Assembly: GCA_018434355.1 (NCBI GenBank)
Contig: JAHDPL010000010.1
Coordinates: 137,164-201,163 of the forward strand
Reading direction: 5' to 3'
Source of the DNA: Sporomusaceae bacterium
GTDB taxonomy: Bacteria; Bacillota; Negativicutes; UBA1444
Length of the DNA stretch: 64,000 nucleotides
In this document: positions 36,824 to 45,543 of the stretch, one piece after another
How the letters are laid out: the number at the start of each line of letters is the position of its first letter
Position numbering within the stretch: position 1 is the stretch's first letter
Program-made: the position numbers and the translations under genes
Notes under the pieces: generated by a model
Told to the model about the DNA's origin: nothing
Database searches by the model: none
What the model saw: the letters and a program-made list of their open reading frames with translations, nothing else

Positions 36824-38206
36824 ATGCACCTTGACATGGGATTGAACCTGGACCTGTCACAGAAGCTTGTCATGACGCCGCAGCTCTGTCAGGCCATCAC
36901 GATTCTCCAATTATCTGCGTTGGATCTGGCGGAATTGGTGCAACAGGAATTGTTGGACAATCCTGTACTGGATCAACTGGATTTGCCGGTCAAGGACGTT
37001 GTATTGCCAGTGGCGCAGGAGGTGGCTCCAGCGCCGGCGCCCGACTATTTTGACTGGGCTGACTACTTTAGTGAAGGCGGCAGCCGCGGGATGTACACCA
37101 GGCAGGACTCCGGCGAAGCGGAGCCGAGAGATGTCGCCGCCTGCGGCATGTCTTTGCATGAACATCTCGAACTGCAGCTGGATTTTTGCAACCTGAGCCA
37201 ACAGGAACGTTTGCAAGGACGCTATTTGATCGGTTGCATCGATAACAATGGCTATTTCACCGGCACCTTGGAAGACGCTGCGGTAGCGCTGAATTGCTCT
37301 CAGGAGTCGGTGGAATCGTTGCTATTGTTGATTCAGGGGTTTGATCCGGCCGGAGTCGGCGCGCGCAATTTGCAGGAATGCCTGCGGATTCAGCTGCGGC
37401 AACGTGGCGTGCAGGACCCGCTGATTGACTGTTTGATTGATGAATATCTGGAAGCAGCCGCTTCCGGTCGATACGCCTGGATCGCCGGAAAAATCGGTGT
37501 GACGGCCGAAGAAGTACGCAAGGCGATGCAGCTGATTCGGACGCTGAACCCCAAACCGGGGTCGGCGGTGTCGGCGGACGGGCCTTGTAGCTATGTCGTA
37601 CCGGACATCACGGTGCGAAAAATCGACGGCGAATATCTGATTCTGATCAATGACACGCAGGTGCCGGGCCTGCGGGTCAACCCTTACTATAAACGGATGG
37701 CCAAGGAAGCGGACGGTGATGCGCGGCGCTTCATAGAAGGGCGAATTGGCAGCGCGCTTTGGCTGATCCGCAGTATTGAGCAACGCCGCCAGACATTGCA
37801 AAAAGTGATGCAGACGATCATCGAGGTGCAGCCGGACTTTTTTGATAAAGGGTCGCGACATTTGTTGCCGATGACGATGAAACAAGTGGCTGACCGGGTC
37901 GGGGTGCACGAGTCCACCGTCAGCCGGGCGACTGCCAACAAGTATGTGGCGACGGCGCATGGACTGTTTAGCCTCAGGTCGTTCTTTTCCGCCGGCGTTT
38001 CGGCTGTCGATGGCAGTACGATGTCGGCAACCCGTGTCAAACGGGAAATCCGTGAACTGGTGGCAGCGGAAGACCCGCTGCATCCCCTGAGCGACCAGGC
38101 GCTGACAGAGCAACTGACCAAAAAAGGGATCGCGGTTTCGCGGCGCACGGTTGCCAAATACCGTGAGGAGCTGGAAATCATGCCGTCCTGTCGCCGCAAA
38201 AAATGA
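36824..38206 (+). CDS. rpoN: RNA polymerase sigma-54 factor RpoN
   Basis: Protein of 460 residues. Region I (LSQKLVMTPQLCQAI) interacts with activators. The core-binding region follows, then the central helix-turn-helix (ADRVGVHESTVSRATANKYV, near 360), and the RpoN box near 440 (SRRTVAKYREEL). The ATG at 36824 follows AAGGGGG. A sigma-54 activator and a matching -24/-12 promoter occur 11 kb downstream in this window. The glpP gene starts 11 bases after its stop. Confidence 0.97.
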   Translation: MHLDMGLNLDLSQKLVMTPQLCQAITILQLSALDLAELVQQELLDNPVLDQLDLPVKDVVLPVAQEVAPAPAPDYFDWADYFSEGGSRGMYTRQDSGEAEPRDVAACGMSLHEHLELQLDFCNLSQQERLQGRYLIGCIDNNGYFTGTLEDAAVALNCSQESVESLLLLIQGFDPAGVGARNLQECLRIQLRQRGVQDPLIDCLIDEYLEAAASGRYAWIAGKIGVTAEEVRKAMQLIRTLNPKPGSAVSADGPCSYVVPDITVRKIDGEYLILINDTQVPGLRVNPYYKRMAKEADGDARRFIEGRIGSALWLIRSIEQRRQTLQKVMQTIIEVQPDFFDKGSRHLLPMTMKQVADRVGVHESTVSRATANKYVATAHGLFSLRSFFSAGVSAVDGSTMSATRVKREIRELVAAEDPLHPLSDQALTEQLTKKGIAVSRRTVAKYREELEIMPSCRRKK

Positions 38207-38217
38207 GGAGTGAACTT

Positions 38218-38796
38218 TTGAACCAGCAAAATGAATCTTTACAATGGCTTTGTACCGGCAATGTGATTCCGGCCTGCCGCAACGAGGAGGAGTTTTCCTG
38301 CGCGCTGCAACTGCAGCAGGCACCCAGCCTGATCATCCTGTTCGGCGACATCAACAGTTTGCCGGAGCTGATTCGGCGGGCCGAAGAAGCAGGAAAACTG
38401 CTGCTTTTGCATTTGGATCTGGTTGGCGGCATTGGTCGCGACCGGGCCGGCATACAGTATTTGGCCAAATTGGGGCTGAAAGGGTTGATCACTACCAAGC
38501 CGCAGCTGGCCAAAATGGCCCGCCAGGAAGGGTTGCGGGTGATTCAACGGATGTTTCTGGTCGATTCCGAATCGCTGAAAACCGGAATCAGCCTGCTGAA
38601 GGGCTTTCGGCCAGATGCGATCGAGGCATTGCCGGCTTCGACGCCGGCTAGTGTGCTGGCGGAGTTGAAGGCAGCGACGGATGTGCCGATATTGGTTGGC
38701 GGGTTGGTCCGTTCGGCAAACGACGTGACGCAGGCTGTCGCTAACGGAGCCTGTGCGGTGAGCACCAGTCGCCGCGATTTGTGGAATATGGGCTGA
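38218..38796 (+). CDS. glpP: Glycerol-3-phosphate responsive antiterminator GlpP
   Basis: TIM-barrel-like RNA-binding regulator of 192 residues. It binds glycerol-3-phosphate and prevents termination in the glp leader. TTG 38218 follows GAGGAG at seven bases. Conserved parts: LHLDLVGGIGRDRAGIQYL near 64, GLITTK, QRMFLVDSES and DVPILVGGLV. It directly precedes glpABC, with a promoter and leader hairpin between. Confidence 0.93.
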   Translation: MNQQNESLQWLCTGNVIPACRNEEEFSCALQLQQAPSLIILFGDINSLPELIRRAEEAGKLLLLHLDLVGGIGRDRAGIQYLAKLGLKGLITTKPQLAKMARQEGLRVIQRMFLVDSESLKTGISLLKGFRPDAIEALPASTPASVLAELKAATDVPILVGGLVRSANDVTQAVANGACAVSTSRRDLWNMG

Positions 38797-38810
38797 AGCG
38801 GGCATAATGA

Positions 38811-38839
38811 TTGACGAACGGTCCGACGCGGCGTACAAT
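38811..38839 (+). promoter_or_regulatory. Sigma-70 promoter of glpABC
   Basis: TTGACG (38811-38816) and TACAAT (38834-38839) with a 17-bp spacer. Confidence 0.75.
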
Positions 38840-38876
38840 AGACTTGTCGGAGTCTTAGAGATGAAGAGATGGTCCT

Positions 38877-38924
38877 GACGCGTTTTTGTGCCATGCGCAA
38901 AACGGGTCGGGGCTATTATTTTTT
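38877..38924 (+). promoter_or_regulatory. glpA leader hairpin, candidate GlpP-controlled terminator
   Basis: An imperfect stem of about 14 bp spans 38877-38908 (CGTTTT with AAAACG, GTGC with GCGC) and is followed after some GC bases by a T-rich run (38915-38924). Its place between the promoter and glpA, next to glpP, fits GlpP antitermination. The gap between stem and T run makes this uncertain. Confidence 0.45.
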
Positions 38925-38952
38925 GCCTTGCAGAAGTAGGGGAGGGGAACCA

Positions 38953-40566
38953 ATGAAAAAAACTACGGCGGTGATTATCGGCGGCGGCGCTACCGGCGTC
39001 GGCATCTTGCGCGATTTGTCGATGCGCGGGGTGGCGGCGGTTTTGTTGGAGCAGCGCGATCTGGCCTATGGGGCGAGTTCGCGGTTTCACGGGCTGCTGC
39101 ACAGCGGCGGACGTTATGCGGTGAAAGATGCGGAGGCGGCGCGGGAGTGCGCCGAGGAAAATGCAGTGTTGCGTAAAATCGGCCGGCACTGTGTGGAGTC
39201 GACGACCGGTTATTTTGTCCGGTTGCCGGAAGACGACCCGGCCTACGAAGCAAAATGGGTAGTGGCCTGTCAGGCGGCGGGGATTCCGGTCGAACCGGTC
39301 GACTTGGCGAGGGCGCACCGGTTGGAGCCGCATTTCAGCGAACGGGCGGCGGCGGTGTACGAGGTTCCTGATGCGGCGATCGACGGTTTCCGTCTGTGCC
39401 GTCAGAACGTGCTGTCGGCGAAACGCTACGGCGGCAAGATGATGAATTATACCGAAGTAACCAGCATCGAACAGCAAAACGGCCAGGTGACCGCCGTGAA
39501 AACCCGCAACACATTGACGGGTGAACTTGGCAGCATCGAATGCGATATCGTCGTGAATGCGGCGGGCTCCTGGGTGGGACAAGTTGCCGGACTGGCCGGC
39601 ATCAAGATCAATGTCATCCCGGACCGTGGCACGCTGATCGCGTTTAACCATCGGTTTACCGACCGCATCATGAATCGGCTGCGGCCGCCGGCCAACGCCG
39701 ATATCTTCGTGCCGCACGGCTCGGTGACGCTGCTGGGCACGACCTCTTCGCCGACGGAACGGCCTGATGATTTCACGCCGACGACGGAGGAAGTGCTGGC
39801 GTTGATTGACGAGGGAAAAGAGTTGTTTGACGAGTTGCCGCGATACCGACTGCTAAGGGCATATACCGGAACCCGGCCGCTCTACTGCGCCGATCCGACT
39901 GCAGCCACGCGGGAAATCTCGCGTAATTTTGTCATACTGGACCATGCCAAAGAAGGACTGGACGGGCTGATCAGCATTGTCGGCGGCAAATTGACCACCT
40001 ACCGGTTGATGGCGGAAAAAATCAGCGATGCAATTTGCGGCAAGCTTTCGGTGCAAGCGCCCTGCCGAACCGCGGAGGAAGCGTTGGTCGACGACATTGC
40101 GCCGGAACTGATGCAGCAAGCCAAAAAGTTCTTTCCGACCGCGGGCGTGGAACTGGCCGCATCGAGGTTGGGGCCGGACCTGGCTGAGACAGTGCAGCGG
40201 ATTCAGGCCAATCCGGCAAAGAAAGAACTGGTCTGTGAATGCGAGCTGGTCACGTTGGCGGAAGTGGAAACCGTGGCGCATGACGACACCACGTTCACGA
40301 TGAGTGACATTCGCCGCCGTACCCGCATGGGGATGGGAACCTGCCAGGGCACTTACTGCGGACTGCGCGGTCTCGGCATGATGGTTGACAATGATTTGGC
40401 GCGGGGGATGACTACGGAAAATTTGCTGCGTGAATTTCTTGAAACCCGTTGGAACGGCATTCGGCCGATCCTGTGGGGACAACAGATGCGGGAAGTCGAA
40501 CTGACCCGGGGAATATACGGGGCGGGACTGAATATGGACGGGGCGGTGCCAGATGAGACAGAATGA
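38953..40566 (+). CDS. glpA: Anaerobic glycerol-3-phosphate dehydrogenase subunit A
   Basis: FAD-dependent catalytic subunit, 537 residues, oxidising glycerol-3-phosphate to DHAP. ATG 38953 follows AGGGGAGGGG. N-terminal FAD motif VIIGGGATGVG; DAO fold to about residue 380; C-terminal BFD-like [2Fe-2S] domain with CEC near 426 and CQGTYC near 462. Electrons pass through GlpB and GlpC to menaquinone. It overlaps glpB by 14 bases. Confidence 0.95.
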   Translation: MKKTTAVIIGGGATGVGILRDLSMRGVAAVLLEQRDLAYGASSRFHGLLHSGGRYAVKDAEAARECAEENAVLRKIGRHCVESTTGYFVRLPEDDPAYEAKWVVACQAAGIPVEPVDLARAHRLEPHFSERAAAVYEVPDAAIDGFRLCRQNVLSAKRYGGKMMNYTEVTSIEQQNGQVTAVKTRNTLTGELGSIECDIVVNAAGSWVGQVAGLAGIKINVIPDRGTLIAFNHRFTDRIMNRLRPPANADIFVPHGSVTLLGTTSSPTERPDDFTPTTEEVLALIDEGKELFDELPRYRLLRAYTGTRPLYCADPTAATREISRNFVILDHAKEGLDGLISIVGGKLTTYRLMAEKISDAICGKLSVQAPCRTAEEALVDDIAPELMQQAKKFFPTAGVELAASRLGPDLAETVQRIQANPAKKELVCECELVTLAEVETVAHDDTTFTMSDIRRRTRMGMGTCQGTYCGLRGLGMMVDNDLARGMTTENLLREFLETRWNGIRPILWGQQMREVELTRGIYGAGLNMDGAVPDETE

Positions 40567-41797
40567 TGTGATTGTAATCGGTGGCGGACTGGCCGGTTTA
40601 TTTGCCGCCATCACCGCAGCCAAGCGGGGCCGGCAGGTGATGCTCGTGACGAAAGGCGTCGGCGCGATTGCGATCGGCGGCGGTTCGATCGATGTGCTTG
40701 GATATGATGCCACAGGCAAGCCTGTCCGCGACCCATCGGCAGCGTTGGGCGGCCTTGCCGCGGACCATCCGTTCGCGATTCTCGGCCAGCAACGGGTGGA
40801 GACGGCTGTGCAGACATTTTTGGGCTTGTGCGAGGCCGAAGGCTATCCCTACCAGGGCGATCTGCAGCACAACCAATGGATTCCGACGGCGCTCGGCCGG
40901 TTGAAACCGACCTGTCTGACGCCGCTGACGATGAACTCGGCTATCCTGAAAGCGGCGACCGACGTAACGGTCGTGGAATTCGAAGGACTGAAGGATTACA
41001 GCGGTCGGGTAATGGTGGACGGATTGCGCCAGTGTCCCGGCTATGCGAAAAATTACTCGCTGGTGTCGCTGAAGACTGATATTAATGACGGCAGAGACCT
41101 GACAGCGCTCGATGTGGCGCGCTGGCTGGATTCGGATTCCGGCCAGGCGGCGTTTATCGAACGGTTGACGGCTGCCGTCCGTCCGGGCAGCGTGATTCTG
41201 TTGCCACCAGTACTTGGCACAAAGCCGGACTATCGTTTATTCCATGCTCTGGAACAGGCGACCGGCTGCAAACTGGTAGAAACAGTCGGCTTGCCGCCGG
41301 CGGTCACTGGTTACCGGCTACGTCGGTTGCTGGTCAATTGTCTTGGCAAACTAAATGTGAAAATGATTGAGCAGGCCAATGTGGTGCGAGGAATCGTGGA
41401 AAATGGCCGCTGCACAGGCATTGTCACCGGCAATCTGGATCGGGAACGGACCTACCGGGCCGAATCTTTCATTCTTGCCAGCGGCGGTTTCTTTGGCGGC
41501 GGCTTGCAGGCTGAAGCGGGACGGGCGCGCGAAGTAGTGTTCGACTTGCCGATAACAGTTCCGGCCAATTCGGCGGACTGGAGCAAGGAAAAACTGTTTT
41601 TTGCCGGCAGCCAGCCATTTGCCAAATTCGGTCTGCAGGTAGATGGCAAGCTGCGTCCGGTCGATGCGAGCGGCAAGTTGCTGTTGGAAAATGTCTATGT
41701 CGCCGGCAAGAGCCTGGCTGGTTACGATTATTGCGTGGAAAAATCGGGAAATGGAGTAGCGCTGGCGACTGCCTATCAAGCGGGCGCCGAAGCGTAG
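40553..41797 (+). CDS. glpB: Anaerobic glycerol-3-phosphate dehydrogenase subunit B
   Basis: Flavin-containing subunit of 414 residues. The dinucleotide-binding motif VIVIGGGLAGLFAAI is at the N-terminus, with IAIGGGSIDVLGYD near 45 and a C-terminal VAGKSLAGYDYCVEKSGNGVALATAY flavin-binding end. It lies between glpA (overlap) and glpC (9-bp gap). Confidence 0.94.
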   Translation: MRQNDVIVIGGGLAGLFAAITAAKRGRQVMLVTKGVGAIAIGGGSIDVLGYDATGKPVRDPSAALGGLAADHPFAILGQQRVETAVQTFLGLCEAEGYPYQGDLQHNQWIPTALGRLKPTCLTPLTMNSAILKAATDVTVVEFEGLKDYSGRVMVDGLRQCPGYAKNYSLVSLKTDINDGRDLTALDVARWLDSDSGQAAFIERLTAAVRPGSVILLPPVLGTKPDYRLFHALEQATGCKLVETVGLPPAVTGYRLRRLLVNCLGKLNVKMIEQANVVRGIVENGRCTGIVTGNLDRERTYRAESFILASGGFFGGGLQAEAGRAREVVFDLPITVPANSADWSKEKLFFAGSQPFAKFGLQVDGKLRPVDASGKLLLENVYVAGKSLAGYDYCVEKSGNGVALATAYQAGAEA

Positions 41798-41806
41798 GAG
41801 GAAGAC

Positions 41807-43003
41807 ATGAAAAAACATCATTACAACCCGGACAGTTGCATCGCCTGCACTTCCTGCGTCGCCTACTGTCCGGTATCTGCCGCCACCCGCAAGTTTGCCG
41901 GACCCAAGATGATGGGCCCGGCGCTGGAGCGCTTTCGCGGCGGCGAGACCAATACCGATTTCTCATTGGATTATTGCGCGAACTGCAAGAACTGTGACAT
42001 CTCCTGTCCTTCCGGCGTGCCGATCTCGACGCTGAACATGCTGGCCCGGGCCAAACAATACAAGAACAAGCGGCGCAGCCTGCTCGACTGGATGATGTCC
42101 CATTCCGACCTCATGTCCAAGCTGGCTAGTCCGATAGCGGCCCTGTCCAATTTTGGCATGGCCAATCCATTGACCAAGATGATTTTGAAGCAGGTAGGCA
42201 TCACTGATAAGATGAGTTTGCCGAAATACGCCAGCAAGACTTTCCTTCAGCAGTTTCGTGCGTTCAAACAGCAGAGCTTTCCTGACAAAGTCGTGTTCTT
42301 TTCCGGTTGCTTCATCAACTACTATGCACCGGAGGTCGGCATGGACCTGGTGGCGGTGATGCAACGCAACAAGCGGGAAGTGATCGTGCCGGAGGGTCTG
42401 GATTGCTGCGGTTCACCGCTCGTCGGCAAGGGGTATCTGGATGAAGCGGTGGAAAAAGCCCGCACGAATATTGCGGCGCTGAAGCACTGGTTTGAACAAG
42501 GGATTCCTGTGCTTACCTGCTGCACCAGTTGCGGCCTGATGCTGAAAATGGAGATCCAGGAGATGATGGATCTCGAGCTTATGGAACAGTTGGCGGCGTA
42601 TACTTACGATGCATCCGAATATCTGTTGGAACTCCATGCGCAGGGAAAACTGAGTACCGAATTTGCGCCGGTTGCCGGCTGCTACATCTACCATACGCCT
42701 TGCCACCTGCGGGCGCAGGGAATCGGAAAACCCAGCTTGGAGCTTTTGTCGATGATCCCCGGATTTCAGATCGAGGACGCCGATGCCGGTTGCTGCGGGC
42801 AGTCCGGCACCTATGGTTTTGAAGTCGCCAAGCACGACATCGCGATGGCGGTTGCCGAGCCCGTGTTAAAGCGGATACGCGAGTTTCAGCCCGATTTCAT
42901 TGTCTCCGACTGCAGCGGCTGCCGACTGCAGCTCAGTCAAGGGACAGGGTTTCCGGCACTACATCCGTTGACGTTGCTGCGGCGAGCATACGAAGGAAAA
43001 TAG
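41807..43003 (+). CDS. glpC: Anaerobic glycerol-3-phosphate dehydrogenase subunit C
   Basis: Fe-S membrane-anchor subunit of 398 residues. Two [4Fe-4S] motifs lie near the N-terminus (CIACTSCVAYCP and CANCKNCDISCP), and two CCG domains follow (CCGSPLVGKG near 199, CCGQSGTYGFE near 328), as in heterodisulfide reductase-type proteins that pass electrons to menaquinone. The ATG follows TAGGAGGA. A terminator ends the operon. Confidence 0.95.
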   Translation: MKKHHYNPDSCIACTSCVAYCPVSAATRKFAGPKMMGPALERFRGGETNTDFSLDYCANCKNCDISCPSGVPISTLNMLARAKQYKNKRRSLLDWMMSHSDLMSKLASPIAALSNFGMANPLTKMILKQVGITDKMSLPKYASKTFLQQFRAFKQQSFPDKVVFFSGCFINYYAPEVGMDLVAVMQRNKREVIVPEGLDCCGSPLVGKGYLDEAVEKARTNIAALKHWFEQGIPVLTCCTSCGLMLKMEIQEMMDLELMEQLAAYTYDASEYLLELHAQGKLSTEFAPVAGCYIYHTPCHLRAQGIGKPSLELLSMIPGFQIEDADAGCCGQSGTYGFEVAKHDIAMAVAEPVLKRIREFQPDFIVSDCSGCRLQLSQGTGFPALHPLTLLRRAYEGK

Positions 43004-43009
43004 ACATAA

Positions 43010-43048
43010 AAAAGCCAGGCGCCGATTTGCTTCGATCGCCTGGCTTTT
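43010..43048. terminator. Bidirectional terminator between glpC and the cyclophilin gene
   Basis: AAAAGCCAGGCG (43010-43021) pairs with CGCCTGGCTTTT (43037-43048). Confidence 0.85.
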
Positions 43049-43090
43049 CTCAATGATACGCGTAATTGAGAAATCGGGGCCTGTCCCCAA

Positions 43091-43696
43091 TTATTCGACG
43101 GTGACTTTTTTCATCACGACGTCTTGCAACGGGCGGTCGGCAGGGCCGGTGGCGGTTTTACCGATCGTTTTGACAACGTCAAGGCCTTCGATGACTTTGC
43201 CAAAAACGGCGTGCCGGTTGTTCAGGTGCGGCGTGGGGCCAAGCGTGATGAAGAACTGTGAGCCGCCGGTATTGGGGCCGGCGTTGGCCATCGACAGGAT
43301 GCCGGCGCCGTCATGTTTGAGGTCCGGATGGAACTCGTCGGGGATCTTGTAGCCGGGGCCGCCACGACCGGTGCCGGTCGGGTCGCCACCCTGGATCATG
43401 AAACCGTCGATGACCCGGTGGAAAATGACACCGTCATAAAAGCCTTTGCTTGCCAGGTCGATGAAGTTTTTCGTGGTGATCGGCGCTTTGTCTTCAAACA
43501 TTTCGATCCGAATGACGCCTTTGTTGGTTTCGACCCTAACAACCCTGTTTTTGGCGGTTGCGGCCGGCTTTTGCCCGTCGGCGCTGGGGGCGGGTTTGTC
43601 CGCCGGAGCAGGGGTGCTGCTGCTACCGGAACAACCGGTCATCAGTAGCATCGATGCCGATAGCATCAGCAACATCGTCTGAATTTTTTTTCCCAT
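43091..43696 (-). CDS. Cyclophilin-type peptidyl-prolyl isomerase, lipoprotein
   Basis: Protein of 201 residues. The ATG at 43696 follows GGAGG on the minus strand; a signal peptide ends in the lipobox MTGC (Cys22), then a Ser/Pro/Ala linker leads to a cyclophilin domain with FHRVIDGFMIQGGDP near 115 and AGPNTGGSQFFI near 155. It probably catalyses proline isomerisation in exported proteins outside the cytoplasmic membrane. Confidence 0.94.
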   Translation of the reverse strand: MGKKIQTMLLMLSASMLLMTGCSGSSSTPAPADKPAPSADGQKPAATAKNRVVRVETNKGVIRIEMFEDKAPITTKNFIDLASKGFYDGVIFHRVIDGFMIQGGDPTGTGRGGPGYKIPDEFHPDLKHDGAGILSMANAGPNTGGSQFFITLGPTPHLNNRHAVFGKVIEGLDVVKTIGKTATGPADRPLQDVVMKKVTVE

Positions 43697-43745
43697 GGTG
43701 ATGATTCCTCCGTCTCTGTTTTTCATTCTGTTGGCGTGCCATTGT

Positions 43746-43774
43746 ATTGTATCGTAAATGCCGATTTGCAGCAA
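43746..43774 (-). promoter_or_regulatory. Promoter of the cyclophilin gene
   Basis: On the minus strand TTGCTG (43769-43774) and TACAAT (43746-43751) are 17 bp apart. The rest of the divergent spacer to dctP holds an inverted repeat, ACGGCAG (43816-43822) with CTGCCGT (43844-43850), and no clear dctP promoter. Confidence 0.6.
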
Positions 43775-43933
43775 CTGCCCGGCAGGGATTCGGCAACCAT
43801 TGTCGAAATAATATGACGGCAGTAACAACGGGCGGAAAAACGCCTGCCGTGAATTCAGTCGGGGGTGATACCTCAACGTAAGGGGAAACGCAACATCTTA
43901 AACAGACAAAGAGGAAAAAGAGGGGGAACATTC

Positions 43934-44977
43934 ATGAAAAAACTGTTGTCACTGGGTATGGTTCTGATCGTAGGCTTGGCTCTGCTATTGACCGGTTGCG
44001 GCGGCGACAAAAAAGCGGAGCAGGCAAAACCGGCTGCGCCGCAGAAAAAAGTCATCCGGGTTGCATTCGGACTGAATGACAAGTCTCCTTCGTTCGTCGG
44101 CATGACCAAATTCAAAGAAATTATTGCCGAGAAATCCAAAGGTCGTTATGAAGTACAGATTTTCCATAGCTCGCAACTTGGCGACGACCTCGGTTTGATG
44201 GAAAAACTCAAGATGGGAACACTGGAAATGACTTTCCCGTCGACCTCGCCGATTGCTTCGTTCGACAAACGGTTCATGGTGTTTGACTTCCCGTTCCTGT
44301 TCAAGAATGAAGCGGTGGTCGACAAGGTGTTGGCCGGTCCGTTCGGTCAAAAAATGCTGAAGAATCTTTCTGATAACGGCATCGTCGGTTTGACGTTCTC
44401 GGAGAATGGCTTCCGCGATCTGACCAACTCCAAGCGCGAAGTCGCCAAACTTGAGGACTTTAAAGGCCTGAAGATCCGTACCATGCAAAATCCGATTCAC
44501 CTCGAAGTGTTCAAACTGTTAGGCGCCAACCCCACGCCGATGGCATTCGGCGAAGTTTTCCCGGCGTTGCAGCAGGGGACGATCGATGGACAAGAGAATC
44601 CGATCGCCACGATTCACGCCAACAAGTTTTATGAAGTCCAGAAACACCTGACACTCAGTCATCATGTCTATACCCCGTTCATCCTGATGTATTCGAAGAA
44701 ACTTTGGGACCAGCTGCCGCCGGAAGATCAGAAGATGATTCAGGAAGCAGCCATTGAAGGCGCCAAAGTGACAACGGCGACCAACCGCAAGCAAGCTGGC
44801 GAAATGATTCCCGACCTGGAGAAAAAAGGCATGAAGATAGCCAAGATCAGCGATGCCGACCTGGCCAAAATCCAGGAAGCAATCAAGCCGGTGTATGACA
44901 AGTATAAAGCGCAAGTCGGCGCTCCGTTGTTCGATGAAATGATGGCGGAGATCAAAAAGGCCGAAGCGGCGAAATAA
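43934..44977 (+). CDS. dctP: TRAP transporter substrate-binding protein DctP family
   Basis: Extracytoplasmic solute receptor of 347 residues, lipid-anchored (lipobox LTGC, Cys22). The DctP domain runs from about 40 to 335, with GLKIRTMQNP near 180, whose Arg normally binds a substrate carboxylate, and FPALQQGTIDGQENP near 215. Substrates of the family are carboxylates such as C4-dicarboxylates or sugar acids; the exact ligand is unknown. The ATG follows AGAGGGGGAA. Confidence 0.94.
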   Translation: MKKLLSLGMVLIVGLALLLTGCGGDKKAEQAKPAAPQKKVIRVAFGLNDKSPSFVGMTKFKEIIAEKSKGRYEVQIFHSSQLGDDLGLMEKLKMGTLEMTFPSTSPIASFDKRFMVFDFPFLFKNEAVVDKVLAGPFGQKMLKNLSDNGIVGLTFSENGFRDLTNSKREVAKLEDFKGLKIRTMQNPIHLEVFKLLGANPTPMAFGEVFPALQQGTIDGQENPIATIHANKFYEVQKHLTLSHHVYTPFILMYSKKLWDQLPPEDQKMIQEAAIEGAKVTTATNRKQAGEMIPDLEKKGMKIAKISDADLAKIQEAIKPVYDKYKAQVGAPLFDEMMAEIKKAEAAK

Positions 44978-44983
44978 CCCCTG

Positions 44984-45026
44984 AGTTGTCAGCGGGCGTT
45001 TCCTCAGTGGAAACGCCCGCTGACAA
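44984..45026 (+). repeat. Perfect 19-bp inverted repeat between dctP and dctQ
   Basis: GTTGTCAGCGGGCGTTTCC (44984-45002), a 5-base loop, then its exact complement (45008-45026). No T tail follows. Such intercistronic hairpins often protect the upstream mRNA and keep binding-protein levels high. Confidence 0.7.
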
Positions 45027-45066
45027 CGCCATTTGCGAGTTCAAAGAAGGAATGGAGAGCTGCCGT

Positions 45067-45543
45067 ATGTCGTGGTGGAAAAAACTGGACGACAATTTCG
45101 AAGAATACCTTGTGATGTTTTTAATGCTGGTGATGATCATTACCGCGTTTGCCCAGGTTATCTTTCGATTCGTTATCCAGATGTCGCTGGATTGGTCGGA
45201 AGAGCTGGCTCGTTACGCATTTCTCTGGTGCATGTTCATTTCGGCCGGTATGGCAGTGAAACACCGCCGCCATATCAAAGTGGAATTCATCATGGAAATG
45301 TTGCCGAAAAAAGTGCGGTTTGGCTTGGAAATCATTTCAGATTTAATCTGGATGGCATTTTGCCTGTTGTTGGTCAAAGACGGGATCGGGCTATTGGAAT
45401 TTGTCAAAACGCAAGTTTCACCCTCGATGGAAGTTCCCTTCAAATATATTTATACCAGTCTGCCGGTCGGCGCCGCATTGATGTTCCTGCGTCTGGTGCA
45501 ACAGATGGTTCGTAGGTTCCGGGGAGGTGCTGCTGGTGTCTGA
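45067..45543 (+). CDS. dctQ: TRAP transporter small permease DctQ family
   Basis: Membrane protein of 158 residues with four helices. The ATG 45067 follows GGAG at nine bases. The motif SLDWSEELARYAFLWCMFI near 45 and HRRHIKVEFI near 70 are typical. It partners DctM and its end overlaps dctM. Confidence 0.93.
   Translation: MSWWKKLDDNFEEYLVMFLMLVMIITAFAQVIFRFVIQMSLDWSEELARYAFLWCMFISAGMAVKHRRHIKVEFIMEMLPKKVRFGLEIISDLIWMAFCLLLVKDGIGLLEFVKTQVSPSMEVPFKYIYTSLPVGAALMFLRLVQQMVRRFRGGAAGV

Noticed and set aside
38239-39717. Open frame of 492 residues antisense to glpP and glpA
   Set aside because: It crosses two real genes and their promoter, and has no recognisable motif.
43058-43090. GGGG cct gt CCCC hairpin next to the cyclophilin stop codon
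   Set aside because: Stem of four bases only; the strong terminator at 43010-43048 already explains this region.
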